Assembly (NCBI RefSeq): GCF_009746565.1
Contig: NZ_WRPN01000006.1
Location: forward strand, 62,001-126,000
Source: Mariniflexile maritimum
GTDB taxonomy: Bacteria > Bacteroidota > Bacteroidia > Flavobacteriales > Flavobacteriaceae
Direction: 5' to 3'
Length of the DNA stretch: 64,000 nucleotides
Shown: positions 26,525 to 35,190 of the stretch, piece by piece
Numbering within the stretch: position 1 is the stretch's first letter
How the letters are laid out: the number at the start of each line of letters is the position of its first letter
Notes under the pieces: generated by a model
What the model saw: the letters and a program-made list of their open reading frames with translations, nothing else
Databases searched by the model: none
What the model was told of the DNA's origin: nothing
Made by a program: the position numbers and the translations under genes

Positions 26525-27466
26525 TTAGTTTACATTGGTTGCCAAAGTGTCAACTTGAGCGGTATTTGTTTCAGCAGGTGCTGCGTTTTCATCTACCCAA
26601 ACCTCGCCTTCGGCTTCTTTGGGGTTGGCAGGCGTGGTACCCTGTAATTTTGTTAACACATAGCTTGCCACTTGGGCCATTTCCAATGGTTTCAATTGGG
26701 CTTTCCAAGCGATCATCCCTTTTCCGGAACGGCCACCTTCTGAAATGGTATGGAACACATTTTTAATACCGCCACCTAAAATCCAATGGTCATCGGTTAG
26801 GTTAGGGCCTATACCACCACCGCCATCGGCCATGTGGCATGCCACACAGTTGGCTTCAAAAGTTGCTTTACCGGCATTAATGTCGGCTGCATCGGTAAGT
26901 AAGGATACGGTGTTTATGTCAACCAAATCTTTGGCCGTTTTTTTGTAGGCTTCAACGGCAGTTCTAGCTTCAGCAATCTCTGTTTCGAGTTCATTAATCT
27001 GTGTAGGGCCATTAAAAACATGGTATCTTAAAAGATAAACTGCTGCAAAAACTATGGATGCATAAAAGCCCCAAATCCACCAAGGCGGCAGGTTGTTGTC
27101 AAGTTCTTTAATGCCATCGTAATTATGGTCTAGCACAATTTCGCCTTCCGATTCAATGGGCTTGTTTTCGCCCACAAGTTTATTGTATAGGTTTTTTATC
27201 CAATTAAAATTGAACGATTTCTCTTTTTCGGCCAGAAAGCGTGCTTTTGCTTCATCATCTAACTTATGGAGCATCACGTTTTCAAGTGCGCTTACAATGG
27301 CTTCAATAGCGATTAAGATTAAAAGTACGAGGAAGAGAAATAGCATTACGGCAGGATATACAATAAATGCCGGTTTCGAGCCAGAATCGATAACATATTC
27401 TACAACTCCGAAAATGATAAAGAATACAATGGGCACCCGTACCCAAGATGGAATTAAATTTCTCAT
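26525..27466 (-). CDS. ccoP: CcoP, mono-heme c subunit of cbb3 oxidase
   Basis: A 313-residue protein with two or three membrane segments (near 10-28, 32-55 and 130-147), a long loop between them, and one cytochrome c domain with CVACH near residues 207-211 and a methionine ligand candidate in GKGMIAWK. Only one CxxCH is present, whereas proteobacterial CcoP is a di-heme protein. The C-terminal tail is rich in Pro, Ala and Glu. Its start overlaps the ccoQ stop by ATGA. Confidence 0.92.
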   Translation of the reverse strand: MRNLIPSWVRVPIVFFIIFGVVEYVIDSGSKPAFIVYPAVMLFLFLVLLILIAIEAIVSALENVMLHKLDDEAKARFLAEKEKSFNFNWIKNLYNKLVGENKPIESEGEIVLDHNYDGIKELDNNLPPWWIWGFYASIVFAAVYLLRYHVFNGPTQINELETEIAEARTAVEAYKKTAKDLVDINTVSLLTDAADINAGKATFEANCVACHMADGGGGIGPNLTDDHWILGGGIKNVFHTISEGGRSGKGMIAWKAQLKPLEMAQVASYVLTKLQGTTPANPKEAEGEVWVDENAAPAETNTAQVDTLATNVN

Positions 27467-27648
27467 AATATTTGGTCGTTTTGGTTGTCTAATGGAAGAT
27501 TGCTAACGTCTTTTATATACTCTTTTTTAGCGGTAAATACCCAGTAAAAAAGACCCACAAAAAAGGTAAAGAATATAAGCAAGGAGATGATGGGAAAAAT
27601 TTCTATTCCATCTATACTATCCATATAGCCTTTTACAAATTTTAGCAT
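27463..27648 (-). CDS. ccoQ: CcoQ-like small cbb3 oxidase subunit
   Basis: A 61-residue protein with one membrane segment (IISLLIFFTFFVGLFYWVFT) followed by a charged tail, as in CcoQ/FixQ. It lies between ccoNO and ccoP and overlaps ccoP by four bases. CcoQ stabilises the interaction of CcoP with the core complex. Confidence 0.85.
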   Translation of the reverse strand: MLKFVKGYMDSIDGIEIFPIISLLIFFTFFVGLFYWVFTAKKEYIKDVSNLPLDNQNDQIL

Positions 27649-27665
27649 GTTATTAGGTTTAGTGG

Positions 27666-29849
27666 TTAATTTGTTGCTTTTTCAACTTTAATATCGGTGC
27701 CTAGGCGTTGTAAATAGGCTATTAAAGCTACGATTTCACGATTTTTCATTTCAACGAATGGTTCACCGTTTTCGGCAGCATATTTTTTGTCTGCTTCATA
27801 CGAATTCACGAAATCTGGATCGGTATAAAGGCTTTGCTCAATTTTTGTTCCTTGAGCCAGCATATTGGCCTGGGCATTGGTAATTTCCTCATCGGTATAT
27901 GGAACACCTAGGGTTACCATAACTTTCATTTTAGCCTCTGTATTCGATTTGTCCAATTCATTCTTAATTATCCATGGATAACGTGGCATGATCGATTTAT
28001 CGTTCATGGCCTGTGGATCGTACATGTGGTTAAAGTGCCAATTGTCGTTGTATTTGCCTCCAACCCTGTGTAAATCCGGACCGGTACGCTTGCTTCCCCA
28101 AAGGAATGGATGGTCGTAAACGTATTCGCCTGCTTTTGAGTATTCGCCATAACGCTCTACTTCACTTCTAAAGGGGCGAATCATTTGAGAATGGCAGCCT
28201 ACGCAACCTTCGCGGATGTAAATATCTCGTCCTTCCAATTCTAAAGGCGTATAGGGTTTTACGCTCGCTATGGTTGGGATGTTCGATTTTACCATAATTG
28301 TTGGTACTATTTGAACAATACCACCTATTAAGATAGCCACAGTTGCCAAAATGGTTAATTGTACTGGGCGTCGCTCTAACCAGGTATGCCATCCTTCGCC
28401 AGCAGTTCGTTTTTTGGTAACGCGCTCCAGTGCTGGTGCTTCGGCCAATTCGTCTTCAACTTTGCTTCCTTTTTTAATGGTTACAATTACGTTATAAACT
28501 AATATTAGCATCCCTGTGATGTACAAGGTGCCACCAATGGCGCGCATCCAGTACATAGGCATAATTTCGGTTACGGTCTCTAAAAAGTTTCCGTAGGTTA
28601 AGGTGCCATCAGGGTTAAATTGCTTCCACATACTTGCTTGGGTAAATCCTGCAACATATAGCGGTAGGGCATACATGATGATACCTAGGGTACCCACCCA
28701 AAAATGGAGGTTTGCAAGGGCAATAGAGTGTAGTTTTGTTTTAAATAACCTTGGGATTAGGTAATAAATCATACCAAAAGCCAAAAAGCCGTTCCATGCC
28801 AAGGCGCCAACGTGTACGTGTGCAATAATCCAGTCGGTAAAGTGCGCAATCGCGTTTACGTTTTTTAATGATAAGGTGGGCCCCTCAAAGGTTGCCATAC
28901 CATAACCGGTAATAGCTACCACCATAAATTTTAATACCGGATCAACGCGAACTTTGTCCCATGCCCCTCGCAAGGTTAAAAGACCGTTTATCATACCACC
29001 CCAAGATGGCATTAATAACATAACAGAGAAAGCAACTCCTAAATTTTGTGCCCATTCTGGTAATGCGGAATATAGCAAATGGTGCGGACCTGCCCAAATG
29101 TAGATAAAGATTAACGACCAGAAGTGAACAATTGAAAGTCGATATGAATACACTGGTCTGTTGGCCGCTTTGGGAACATAGTAATACATTAAGCCCAAAA
29201 ACGGTGTTGTTAAAAAGAATGCCACGGCATTATGCCCATACCACCATTGTACCAAGGCATCTTGAACACCGGCGTAAACAGAGTAACTTTTTAAGGTTGT
29301 TACCGGAAGCTCTAAACTATTAAAAATATGAAGGACTGCAACTGTAACAAACGTAGCGATATAAAACCAAATGGCAACATATAAATGGCGTTGCCTTCTT
29401 TTTAAGATGGTCCAAATCATATTAACACCAAAAACCACCCATACTAGGGCAATGGCAATGTCTATGGGCCATTCCAACTCGGCATATTCTTTTGATGAAG
29501 TGTAGCCTAAGGGTAAGGTAATGGCTGCAGCAACAATAATAAGTTGCCAGCCCCAAAAGTTTATTTTGCTTAGTAGGTCGCTTGCCATACGTGCTTTAAG
29601 CAACCTTTGAAGCGAGTAGTAAATACCTGCAAACATGGCATTTCCCACAAAGGCAAAAATAACGGCGTTGGTATGTAAGGGTCTTAATCTACCAAAGCTT
29701 AGCCATGAAATACCTTCCATGTAATTTGGGAAAACAAAAAGATAGGCTATCATTAAGCCAACGGTCATTCCCACAACTCCCCATAATATAGTTGCGTAAA
29801 TAAAATTCTTAACGATTTTATTATCGTAATGAAATTGTTGCATTTCCAT
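27666..29849 (-). CDS. ccoNO: CcoN-CcoO fusion, catalytic and mono-heme subunits of cbb3 oxidase
   Basis: A 727-residue fusion. Residues about 1-475 are CcoN, the twelve-helix heme-copper subunit, with ligand histidines in LRPLHTNAV near 60, QWWYGHNAVAFFLTTPF near 200 and HFTDWIIAHVHVGALAWNG near 338-356. Residues about 500-727 are CcoO with one membrane segment and a cytochrome c site EGCVGCHSQMIRPF near 546. In proteobacteria these are two proteins; the fusion is characteristic of Bacteroidota. The complex reduces oxygen to water with high affinity at the inner membrane and pumps protons. An alternative ATG two codons inside (29843) exists. Confidence 0.97.
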   Translation of the reverse strand: MEMQQFHYDNKIVKNFIYATILWGVVGMTVGLMIAYLFVFPNYMEGISWLSFGRLRPLHTNAVIFAFVGNAMFAGIYYSLQRLLKARMASDLLSKINFWGWQLIIVAAAITLPLGYTSSKEYAELEWPIDIAIALVWVVFGVNMIWTILKRRQRHLYVAIWFYIATFVTVAVLHIFNSLELPVTTLKSYSVYAGVQDALVQWWYGHNAVAFFLTTPFLGLMYYYVPKAANRPVYSYRLSIVHFWSLIFIYIWAGPHHLLYSALPEWAQNLGVAFSVMLLMPSWGGMINGLLTLRGAWDKVRVDPVLKFMVVAITGYGMATFEGPTLSLKNVNAIAHFTDWIIAHVHVGALAWNGFLAFGMIYYLIPRLFKTKLHSIALANLHFWVGTLGIIMYALPLYVAGFTQASMWKQFNPDGTLTYGNFLETVTEIMPMYWMRAIGGTLYITGMLILVYNVIVTIKKGSKVEDELAEAPALERVTKKRTAGEGWHTWLERRPVQLTILATVAILIGGIVQIVPTIMVKSNIPTIASVKPYTPLELEGRDIYIREGCVGCHSQMIRPFRSEVERYGEYSKAGEYVYDHPFLWGSKRTGPDLHRVGGKYNDNWHFNHMYDPQAMNDKSIMPRYPWIIKNELDKSNTEAKMKVMVTLGVPYTDEEITNAQANMLAQGTKIEQSLYTDPDFVNSYEADKKYAAENGEPFVEMKNREIVALIAYLQRLGTDIKVEKATN

Positions 29850-29860
29850 AGTTGTAATTG

Positions 29861-30052
29861 TTAGTCTTTTAATTGGTTAGTATTTATTTTTTTTGGTTTT
29901 TTAACTTTAACAAGTTCGTCCTCAAATAGCATCCGTACAGATGGGGTATAACTGTCGTCATACTGCCCTCTTTTTACTGCTACAATAAAGGCAATAAAAA
30001 AAACGATAGCAACTGTAACGCTTACAGCCAACAAAATATAAATAACACTCAT
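29861..30052 (-). CDS. ccoS: CcoS, cbb3 oxidase maturation protein
   Basis: A 63-residue protein with an N-terminal membrane segment (VIYILLAVSVTVAIVFFIAF) and a short cytoplasmic tail containing the conserved YDDSYTPSVRMLFED pattern of the FixS/CcoS family. It is needed for heme and copper insertion. First gene of the ccoS-NO-Q-P-G-H-safE transcript, starting 51 bp from the operator described next. Confidence 0.9.
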   Translation of the reverse strand: MSVIYILLAVSVTVAIVFFIAFIVAVKRGQYDDSYTPSVRMLFEDELVKVKKPKKINTNQLKD

Positions 30053-30072
30053 ACCTACTTGAAGTTACGGTT

Positions 30073-30116
30073 CAAAAATAGTTTCATCAAATTATCTAAA
30101 ATATGACATTTGTCAT
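30073..30116 (-). promoter_or_regulatory. cco operon promoter: FNR/CRP-type operator plus TAnnTTTG -10
   Basis: A perfect dyad ATGACATTTGTCAT lies at 30103-30116 (centre 30109.5). On the - strand, TATTTTTG (30080 down to 30073) fits the Bacteroidota -10 element. The dyad centre is 29.5 bp from the first base of the -10, which puts it near -41.5 from the likely start, the class II activator position. Upstream of ccoS. Confidence 0.75.
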
Positions 30117-30211
30117 GTTTTTTATTGTTTTCTTATCGTCAGGTTTTTAATAACCAATGGAACCTGCTTAAAAGTACTCCATTTTCAATATAATTCTTGT
30201 GCTGCAACGAA

Positions 30212-32590
30212 TTATATAGGTATTTTTCGGCCAACAATATTGGTTGCAACGGTGGTAAACGCTACAACACTTATAGAGCTTAAGGGCATCAAAATAGCGG
30301 CTACCACAGGCGATAATTGCCCGGTAACAGCAAAATAAAGCCCGATACTATTGTAAATAAAGGACAGTACAAAACTCCATTTGATGATTTTTAGGGCCCA
30401 TTTGGACATGTTGATAAAGTCGCCCAAATGGTTAAATTTCGAGGCATCCAAAATAGCATCGCAGGCAGGTGAAAACACATTCACGTTTTCTGAAATGGCT
30501 ATCCCCACATTACTTTGTGCCAAGGCTCCAGCATCGTTTAGGCCGTCGCCAATCATCAGCACATGGGCACCCTCGCTTTGGTGGTATTTAATGTATTCTA
30601 ATTTATCTTCTGGTTTTTGGTTAAAAAGCAATTTCGTTTTTGTTGGCAAAAGTTTCGTTAAATTTTCTTTTTCACCTTCATTGTCGCCTGAAAGAATAAC
30701 CAAATCGTAGTCTTTTTTTAGAACGTTGAACAAATGCGACAAGCCTTTTCGGTAGGCATTGTAAAAAGTGAACTTGCCTTTGTATTGGTTGTTAGCGCTA
30801 ATGTGAACAGCGGTATTTAAAGTGGCGGCATCTGTGGCATGACCCACAAAAGCGGCCGACCCAACCTTTATGGTATTGTTTTTATAATTGGCCTGTATGC
30901 CTTTGCCCAAATGCTCCTCAAAATCATCTAAAGTTACGATGTCGTGGGCATCCAAAAGGGCGTACAACGACCTACTTAAAGGATGGTTTGATCCGCGTAA
31001 GGTGCTTTTTAATAACGATGTTTCATCTTCTGAAAGCTGTAAACCATCGTAGTTTACGGTCGTTTCCTTGTGGGCCGTTATGGTGCCTGTTTTATCAAAA
31101 ATAAGCGTGTCTATTTTCGCCAACTGCTCAATAACCGAAGCATTTTTAAGATAGAACTTTTTATTGCCTAAAATTCTTAAAACATTTCCAAAGGTAAAAG
31201 GTGCCGCCAACGCCAAAGCACATGGACATGCAATAATTAATACGGAAGTAAACACATTGATGGCTTTACTGGAATCGACTACCAGCCAAAAAGTGGTGGC
31301 AACAACGGCAATGAGCAAAATGCCAATGGTAAAATTCTTGCTTATGGTGTTGGTTATGTTGTTAAATGCCAGCGATTTGTCTTTTTTAAATACGTCGTTG
31401 CTCCAAAGTTGCGTTAGGTAACTTTGCTCAACCGATTTCAGTACGTCCACCTCAATACTGCCTTCCAATTGTTTTCCGCCGGCAAAAAGCTTGTCGCCCG
31501 ATTGTTTTGAAACCGTTCTCGATTCGCCGGTTACAAAGCTGTAATCAATGCGGGCACGTCCTTTTATTAAAATACAATCCACCGGTATCAGTTCCTCGTT
31601 CCTGATTAAAAGTCGGTCGCCTTTTACAATATCGTACACTTGTATGGCTTCTTCCTTGCCTTCGGAAGTTATTTTGGTAATGCCAATGGGGAAATACGAT
31701 TTGTAATCGCGTTCAAACGAAAGAAAAGCATAGGTTTTTTGCTGAAAGAATTTCCCGAGCAACAAAAAGAACAGCAAACCGGTTAAGCTGTCGAAAAAAC
31801 CGGAACCCAAATCGAAAATTATTTCAATGGTGCTTCTTGTAAATAAAACAATGATGCCCAGAGCAATGGGTACATCAATATTCAATAATCTGGAGCGCAG
31901 TCCTTTATAGGCCGAAACAAAATAATCTTGGGCCGAATAAAACACTACGGGAAGTGAAAAGGCAAACATGAGCCACCTGAAAAACGGTTTAAATTGTTCC
32001 AGCCAAAATTCGCCTACCTGAAAGTATTCCGGAAACGATAAAAACATCACGTTGCCAAAGGCAAAACCCGCAACGCCCAATTTGTAGATTAAGGAGCGGT
32101 CTATGTGCTTTTTCCCAACGCTGTAATCGTCCAAACTTATAAAAGGTTCGTAGCCAATGCTGCTTAATAAAACAACTAGGTTTTTAAGCGAAAGCATTTC
32201 GGCATTAAACGTTACGCGAACGGTTTTTTTGCCAAAATTTACAATCGATGCGCTTATAGCTGGGTTTAATTTGTTGAGGTTTTCTAAAATCCAAATGCAC
32301 GAGCTACAATGCACGTGGGGAATGTACAAGGTAACTATTTGTGTGCTGCCATCGTTAAATTCTAAAAGTTGCTCTATAATTTTGGTGTTTTCTAAAAAAT
32401 TGTATTTGCCCTCAATGTCTTTTGGGGTAGCGCCTGGGGCTTGCTGTAAATCGTAATAACAGGTTAAATCGTTTGCAGAAAAAATTTCATAAACTGTTTT
32501 ACAACCATTACAGCAAAATACTTTATCGTCAAAAGTGATTTTAGATGCAGTGGCATCCAATCCACAATGAAAACACGTGTGTTTGTCCAT
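30212..32590 (-). CDS. ccoI: CcoI-type copper-exporting P1B ATPase
   Basis: A 792-residue heavy-metal ATPase. The N-terminus has a cysteine-rich metal-binding segment (CFHCGLD, CCNGCK, residues 5-30) and an HMA-like domain with CSSC near 95. Membrane helices follow; the ion-pathway motif is ACPCALALA near 453, the phosphorylation site DKTGT near 496, and the hinge motif GDGLNDAGAL near 685. CcoI supplies copper to the binuclear centre of the cbb3 oxidase. It has its own operator-containing promoter and is separated from ccoS by 159 bp carrying the second promoter. Confidence 0.95.
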   Translation of the reverse strand: MDKHTCFHCGLDATASKITFDDKVFCCNGCKTVYEIFSANDLTCYYDLQQAPGATPKDIEGKYNFLENTKIIEQLLEFNDGSTQIVTLYIPHVHCSSCIWILENLNKLNPAISASIVNFGKKTVRVTFNAEMLSLKNLVVLLSSIGYEPFISLDDYSVGKKHIDRSLIYKLGVAGFAFGNVMFLSFPEYFQVGEFWLEQFKPFFRWLMFAFSLPVVFYSAQDYFVSAYKGLRSRLLNIDVPIALGIIVLFTRSTIEIIFDLGSGFFDSLTGLLFFLLLGKFFQQKTYAFLSFERDYKSYFPIGITKITSEGKEEAIQVYDIVKGDRLLIRNEELIPVDCILIKGRARIDYSFVTGESRTVSKQSGDKLFAGGKQLEGSIEVDVLKSVEQSYLTQLWSNDVFKKDKSLAFNNITNTISKNFTIGILLIAVVATTFWLVVDSSKAINVFTSVLIIACPCALALAAPFTFGNVLRILGNKKFYLKNASVIEQLAKIDTLIFDKTGTITAHKETTVNYDGLQLSEDETSLLKSTLRGSNHPLSRSLYALLDAHDIVTLDDFEEHLGKGIQANYKNNTIKVGSAAFVGHATDAATLNTAVHISANNQYKGKFTFYNAYRKGLSHLFNVLKKDYDLVILSGDNEGEKENLTKLLPTKTKLLFNQKPEDKLEYIKYHQSEGAHVLMIGDGLNDAGALAQSNVGIAISENVNVFSPACDAILDASKFNHLGDFINMSKWALKIIKWSFVLSFIYNSIGLYFAVTGQLSPVVAAILMPLSSISVVAFTTVATNIVGRKIPI

Positions 32591-32617
32591 TTATTATTCG
32601 CTCAAATATACCTGTCG

Positions 32618-32660
32618 CAAAAATATGAATTGAAGCGCTTTTAAATATGATATTTGTCAT
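32618..32660 (-). promoter_or_regulatory. ccoI promoter: FNR/CRP-type operator plus TAnnTTTG -10
   Basis: The dyad ATGATATTTGTCAT is at 32647-32660 (centre 32653.5). The - strand -10 TATTTTTG runs from 32625 to 32618, 28.5 bp from the dyad centre. Both flanks are nearly identical to the ccoS operator over more than 20 bases. No matching -10 was found toward the + strand, so it serves ccoI, not the kinase gene. Confidence 0.7.
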
Positions 32661-32734
32661 GTTTTTGCTATTTTTACACCGCTTCAAAAATTAGGTATGT
32701 ATTATAGCACATTAGAAATTCAAAATGGTTCTCT

Positions 32735-32778
32735 ACCCCAGAGAGTAGGGTTTACGGGTTGCGTACAAATTCTGGGGT
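32735..32778 (+). promoter_or_regulatory. Inverted repeat upstream of the PAS kinase gene
   Basis: ACCCCAGA at 32735-32742 is repeated inverted as TCTGGGGT at 32771-32778, with 28 bases between. It lies 31 bp before the kinase start codon. It could be a regulator site or a leader-RNA stem; no good TAnnTTTG element was found nearby, so the kinase promoter is not located. Confidence 0.4.
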
Positions 32779-32808
32779 CTTTTATAATTACAAAAACGCT
32801 TTGCTATA

Positions 32809-34053
32809 ATGTTTAAAGACGGTAAGGACATTTTTAATATTTTATTTGAAGCCGTTTCCGAGGGTGTTATTGTGGTGGATAACACGCAAAAAATAGTTGC
32901 CACAAATGCCTCTGCAGAGGCCATGTTTGGTTACAGCAAAGAAGAAATTGTTAACCAGCAACTGGAACTGTTAATTCCCCAAAAGTACCATGCCAAACAC
33001 GGTGCCTATTTTCATGGTTTTGTAAAGCACCAAGAAAGCAGGCAAATGGGTAAAGGGCGCGATTTGTTTGGAGCGCGAAAAGATGGCAGTGCATTTCCGG
33101 TTGAAGTGGGCCTAAACCCATTAAAGATTGACGGAAATTCGTTTGTGATGGCCTTGGTTATTGATATTTCAATTCGGAAACAACACGAGCTCCAATTGCA
33201 GGAACTCAATACCAAACTAGAAAAAAAGGTAAGCGAACGTACTCAAGAACTTAGCAATACCGTTGAAGCCTTAAAAATGGTAAACCTTGAGCGCGATGCC
33301 GAAATAAAAAAGCGCATCGAGGCCCAGAACAAAACAAAAGAGGCCCTGAAAAAGGAAAAGGAACTCAATGAGTTGAAAACCAAATTCTTGTCGTTGGTTT
33401 CCCATGAATTTAAAACACCATTAAGCGGTATTTTAACGTCTGCCATGTTGTTGGGAAAATATAAATTGTCCGAACAACAGGATAGGCGCGATAAGCATAT
33501 CAAAACAATTTCAGAAAAGGTGCACTACCTTAATAATATTTTGAACGACTTTTTATCGATTGAAAAATTAGAAACCGGAAAAATAACCTACAATTTCAGT
33601 ACGTTTAAAATAAGCAAAGTGGTTAATGAGGTAGTTTACAACGCCAACATGCTTTTAAAGGAAGGCCAAACCATCAATTATCCTGAAAATATTGACGACT
33701 ATGCGCTGTTCCAAGATGAAAAAATCGTAGAATTGGCACTATCAAACCTCGTGCACAACGCCATTAAATATTCTTCGGAAAACACCTTGGTTGATATTCA
33801 AATTACGCAAGATGAAACGTATAGCACCTTCATTATAAAGGATAACGGTATTGGTATTCCCGAAAACGACCAAAAAAGCATTTTCAATCGCTATTTTAGG
33901 GCCGAAAATGCATTGCTTACACAAGGCACAGGCATTGGCCTGAACATTGTAAAAAGCCATTTAGAAAACCTAGGAGGTTCTATAAGTTTTATAAGTAAAG
34001 AGCACGTTGGCAGTGAATTCACTTTTATTTTACCAAATAAAGCAAAGCAATGA
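32809..34053 (+). CDS. PAS-domain histidine kinase with FixL-like heme-ligand pattern
   Basis: A 414-residue soluble kinase with no membrane segment. A PAS domain spans about 8-125, a coiled-coil linker about 125-190, a HisKA domain has phospho-accepting H199 in SLVSHEFKTP, and a HATPase domain has LSNLVHNAIKY, DNGIGIP and GTGIGLNIV. Aligned without gaps to rhizobial FixL, H64 (KHGAY) falls on the proximal heme ligand and R84 (GKGRD) on the distal arginine, 20 residues apart as in FixL. Many non-heme PAS domains keep a similar pattern, so oxygen sensing is an inference. Its stop overlaps the start of the response regulator gene (ATGA), making an obvious two-component pair beside the cbb3 operon. 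Confidence 0.88.
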   Translation: MFKDGKDIFNILFEAVSEGVIVVDNTQKIVATNASAEAMFGYSKEEIVNQQLELLIPQKYHAKHGAYFHGFVKHQESRQMGKGRDLFGARKDGSAFPVEVGLNPLKIDGNSFVMALVIDISIRKQHELQLQELNTKLEKKVSERTQELSNTVEALKMVNLERDAEIKKRIEAQNKTKEALKKEKELNELKTKFLSLVSHEFKTPLSGILTSAMLLGKYKLSEQQDRRDKHIKTISEKVHYLNNILNDFLSIEKLETGKITYNFSTFKISKVVNEVVYNANMLLKEGQTINYPENIDDYALFQDEKIVELALSNLVHNAIKYSSENTLVDIQITQDETYSTFIIKDNGIGIPENDQKSIFNRYFRAENALLTQGTGIGLNIVKSHLENLGGSISFISKEHVGSEFTFILPNKAKQ

Positions 34054-35102
34054 AAAAAATATTATTGATAGAAGACGACGTCGTTTTACGGGAAAATACG
34101 GCAGAATTATTAGAGCTTTCCCAATATGATGTTATTACCGCCCCCAATGGTAAAATTGGTTTGGAACTGGCAAAAAACACCTTGCCACATATTATCATTT
34201 GCGACATCATGATGCCAGAACTTGATGGCTATGGCGTTTTGGACGCACTTTCAAAAAATGAAAAAACCAAGCACATACCGTTTGTTTTTTTATCGGCAAA
34301 AACCGAGCGTAAGGACGTTAGAAAGGGAATGGATTTGGGAGCCGACGATTATATAACCAAGCCATTTGAGGAAGATGAACTAATAAGCGCCATAGAAAGC
34401 AGGTTGGCAAAAGCGGCCATTTTGAAAGATAGAAGCAATCATGCACAGGAAAACGCCATTGAAAACGATGATGAGCTTAGAACCCTTAACGACCTAAAAA
34501 ACTTTTTTGATGATAATGGCACCTCAATTAATGTGGCCTCTGGCGATGTTATTTATGAAGAAGGGCAAAATTCAAACAACATTTATTTAATCATTAAAGG
34601 ATTGGTTAAGTGCCATAAATTGGACGAACAGGGCAAAGACCTCACCACCGCTTTGCATAAAGCAGATGATTTGTTTGGCTATACTTCGTTCACCCAAAAC
34701 ATACCTTACCAAGAAACCGCCGCAGCCATACAGGATACCGAATTGGTAGCTATTTCCAAAAACGAACTAAAAAACGTGTTAAACAGCAACCATAAAGTAA
34801 CCTTAGAACTTATTCAATTACTAACCGACGATCTAACGGGCGTAAAGGACCAATTGCTGCAAATGGCTTACAGCTCGGTAAAAAAACGAACCGCAACAAC
34901 CATACTTAAATTTGCTGAAAAATTAAACCGAAAACCCCAAGAATCCATTCGTATTTCAAGAAACGATTTGGCCAGTGTTGCAGGTATCGCATTGGAAAGT
35001 TTGATTAGAACCTTATCAAGTTTTAAGGAAATGGGCCTTATTGAAATTGAAGGTAGGGACATCAAGATACTAGACCTCAATAAATTGCAGCAAATAGAGT
35101 GA
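34050..35102 (+). CDS. Response regulator: receiver domain fused to a CRP/FNR-type DNA-binding protein
   Basis: 350 residues. Residues 1-125 are a receiver with D9/D10, phosphorylation site D52 (IIICDIMMPELDG) and K104 (YITKPF). A cyclic-nucleotide-binding-like beta-roll spans about 150-265 and an HTH_Crp domain about 275-345. The recognition helix reads ALESLIRTL; its Glu and Arg match those that read the TGA half-site in CRP and FNR. The fusion does in one protein what FixJ and FixK do in two. Overlaps the kinase gene by four bases. Probable activator of promoters with TGAY-N4-RTCA dyads in this window. Confidence 0.9.
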   Translation: MKKILLIEDDVVLRENTAELLELSQYDVITAPNGKIGLELAKNTLPHIIICDIMMPELDGYGVLDALSKNEKTKHIPFVFLSAKTERKDVRKGMDLGADDYITKPFEEDELISAIESRLAKAAILKDRSNHAQENAIENDDELRTLNDLKNFFDDNGTSINVASGDVIYEEGQNSNNIYLIIKGLVKCHKLDEQGKDLTTALHKADDLFGYTSFTQNIPYQETAAAIQDTELVAISKNELKNVLNSNHKVTLELIQLLTDDLTGVKDQLLQMAYSSVKKRTATTILKFAEKLNRKPQESIRISRNDLASVAGIALESLIRTLSSFKEMGLIEIEGRDIKILDLNKLQQIE

Positions 35103-35126
35103 TTTTTTGGCCATAATGCCGGCGTT

Positions 35127-35170
35127 ATGATTTTGGTCATATTTCATTAAAATTCATGCCATTACTTTTG
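35127..35170 (+). promoter_or_regulatory. usp promoter: FNR/CRP-type operator plus TAnnTTTG -10
   Basis: The dyad ATGATTTTGGTCAT is at 35127-35140 (centre 35133.5) and TACTTTTG at 35163-35170, exactly 29.5 bp from centre to first -10 base, the same geometry as at ccoS and pflB. It lies 21 bp upstream of the universal stress protein start codon. Confidence 0.7.
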
Positions 35171-35190
35171 TTTTTACTAGACAAATAAGC

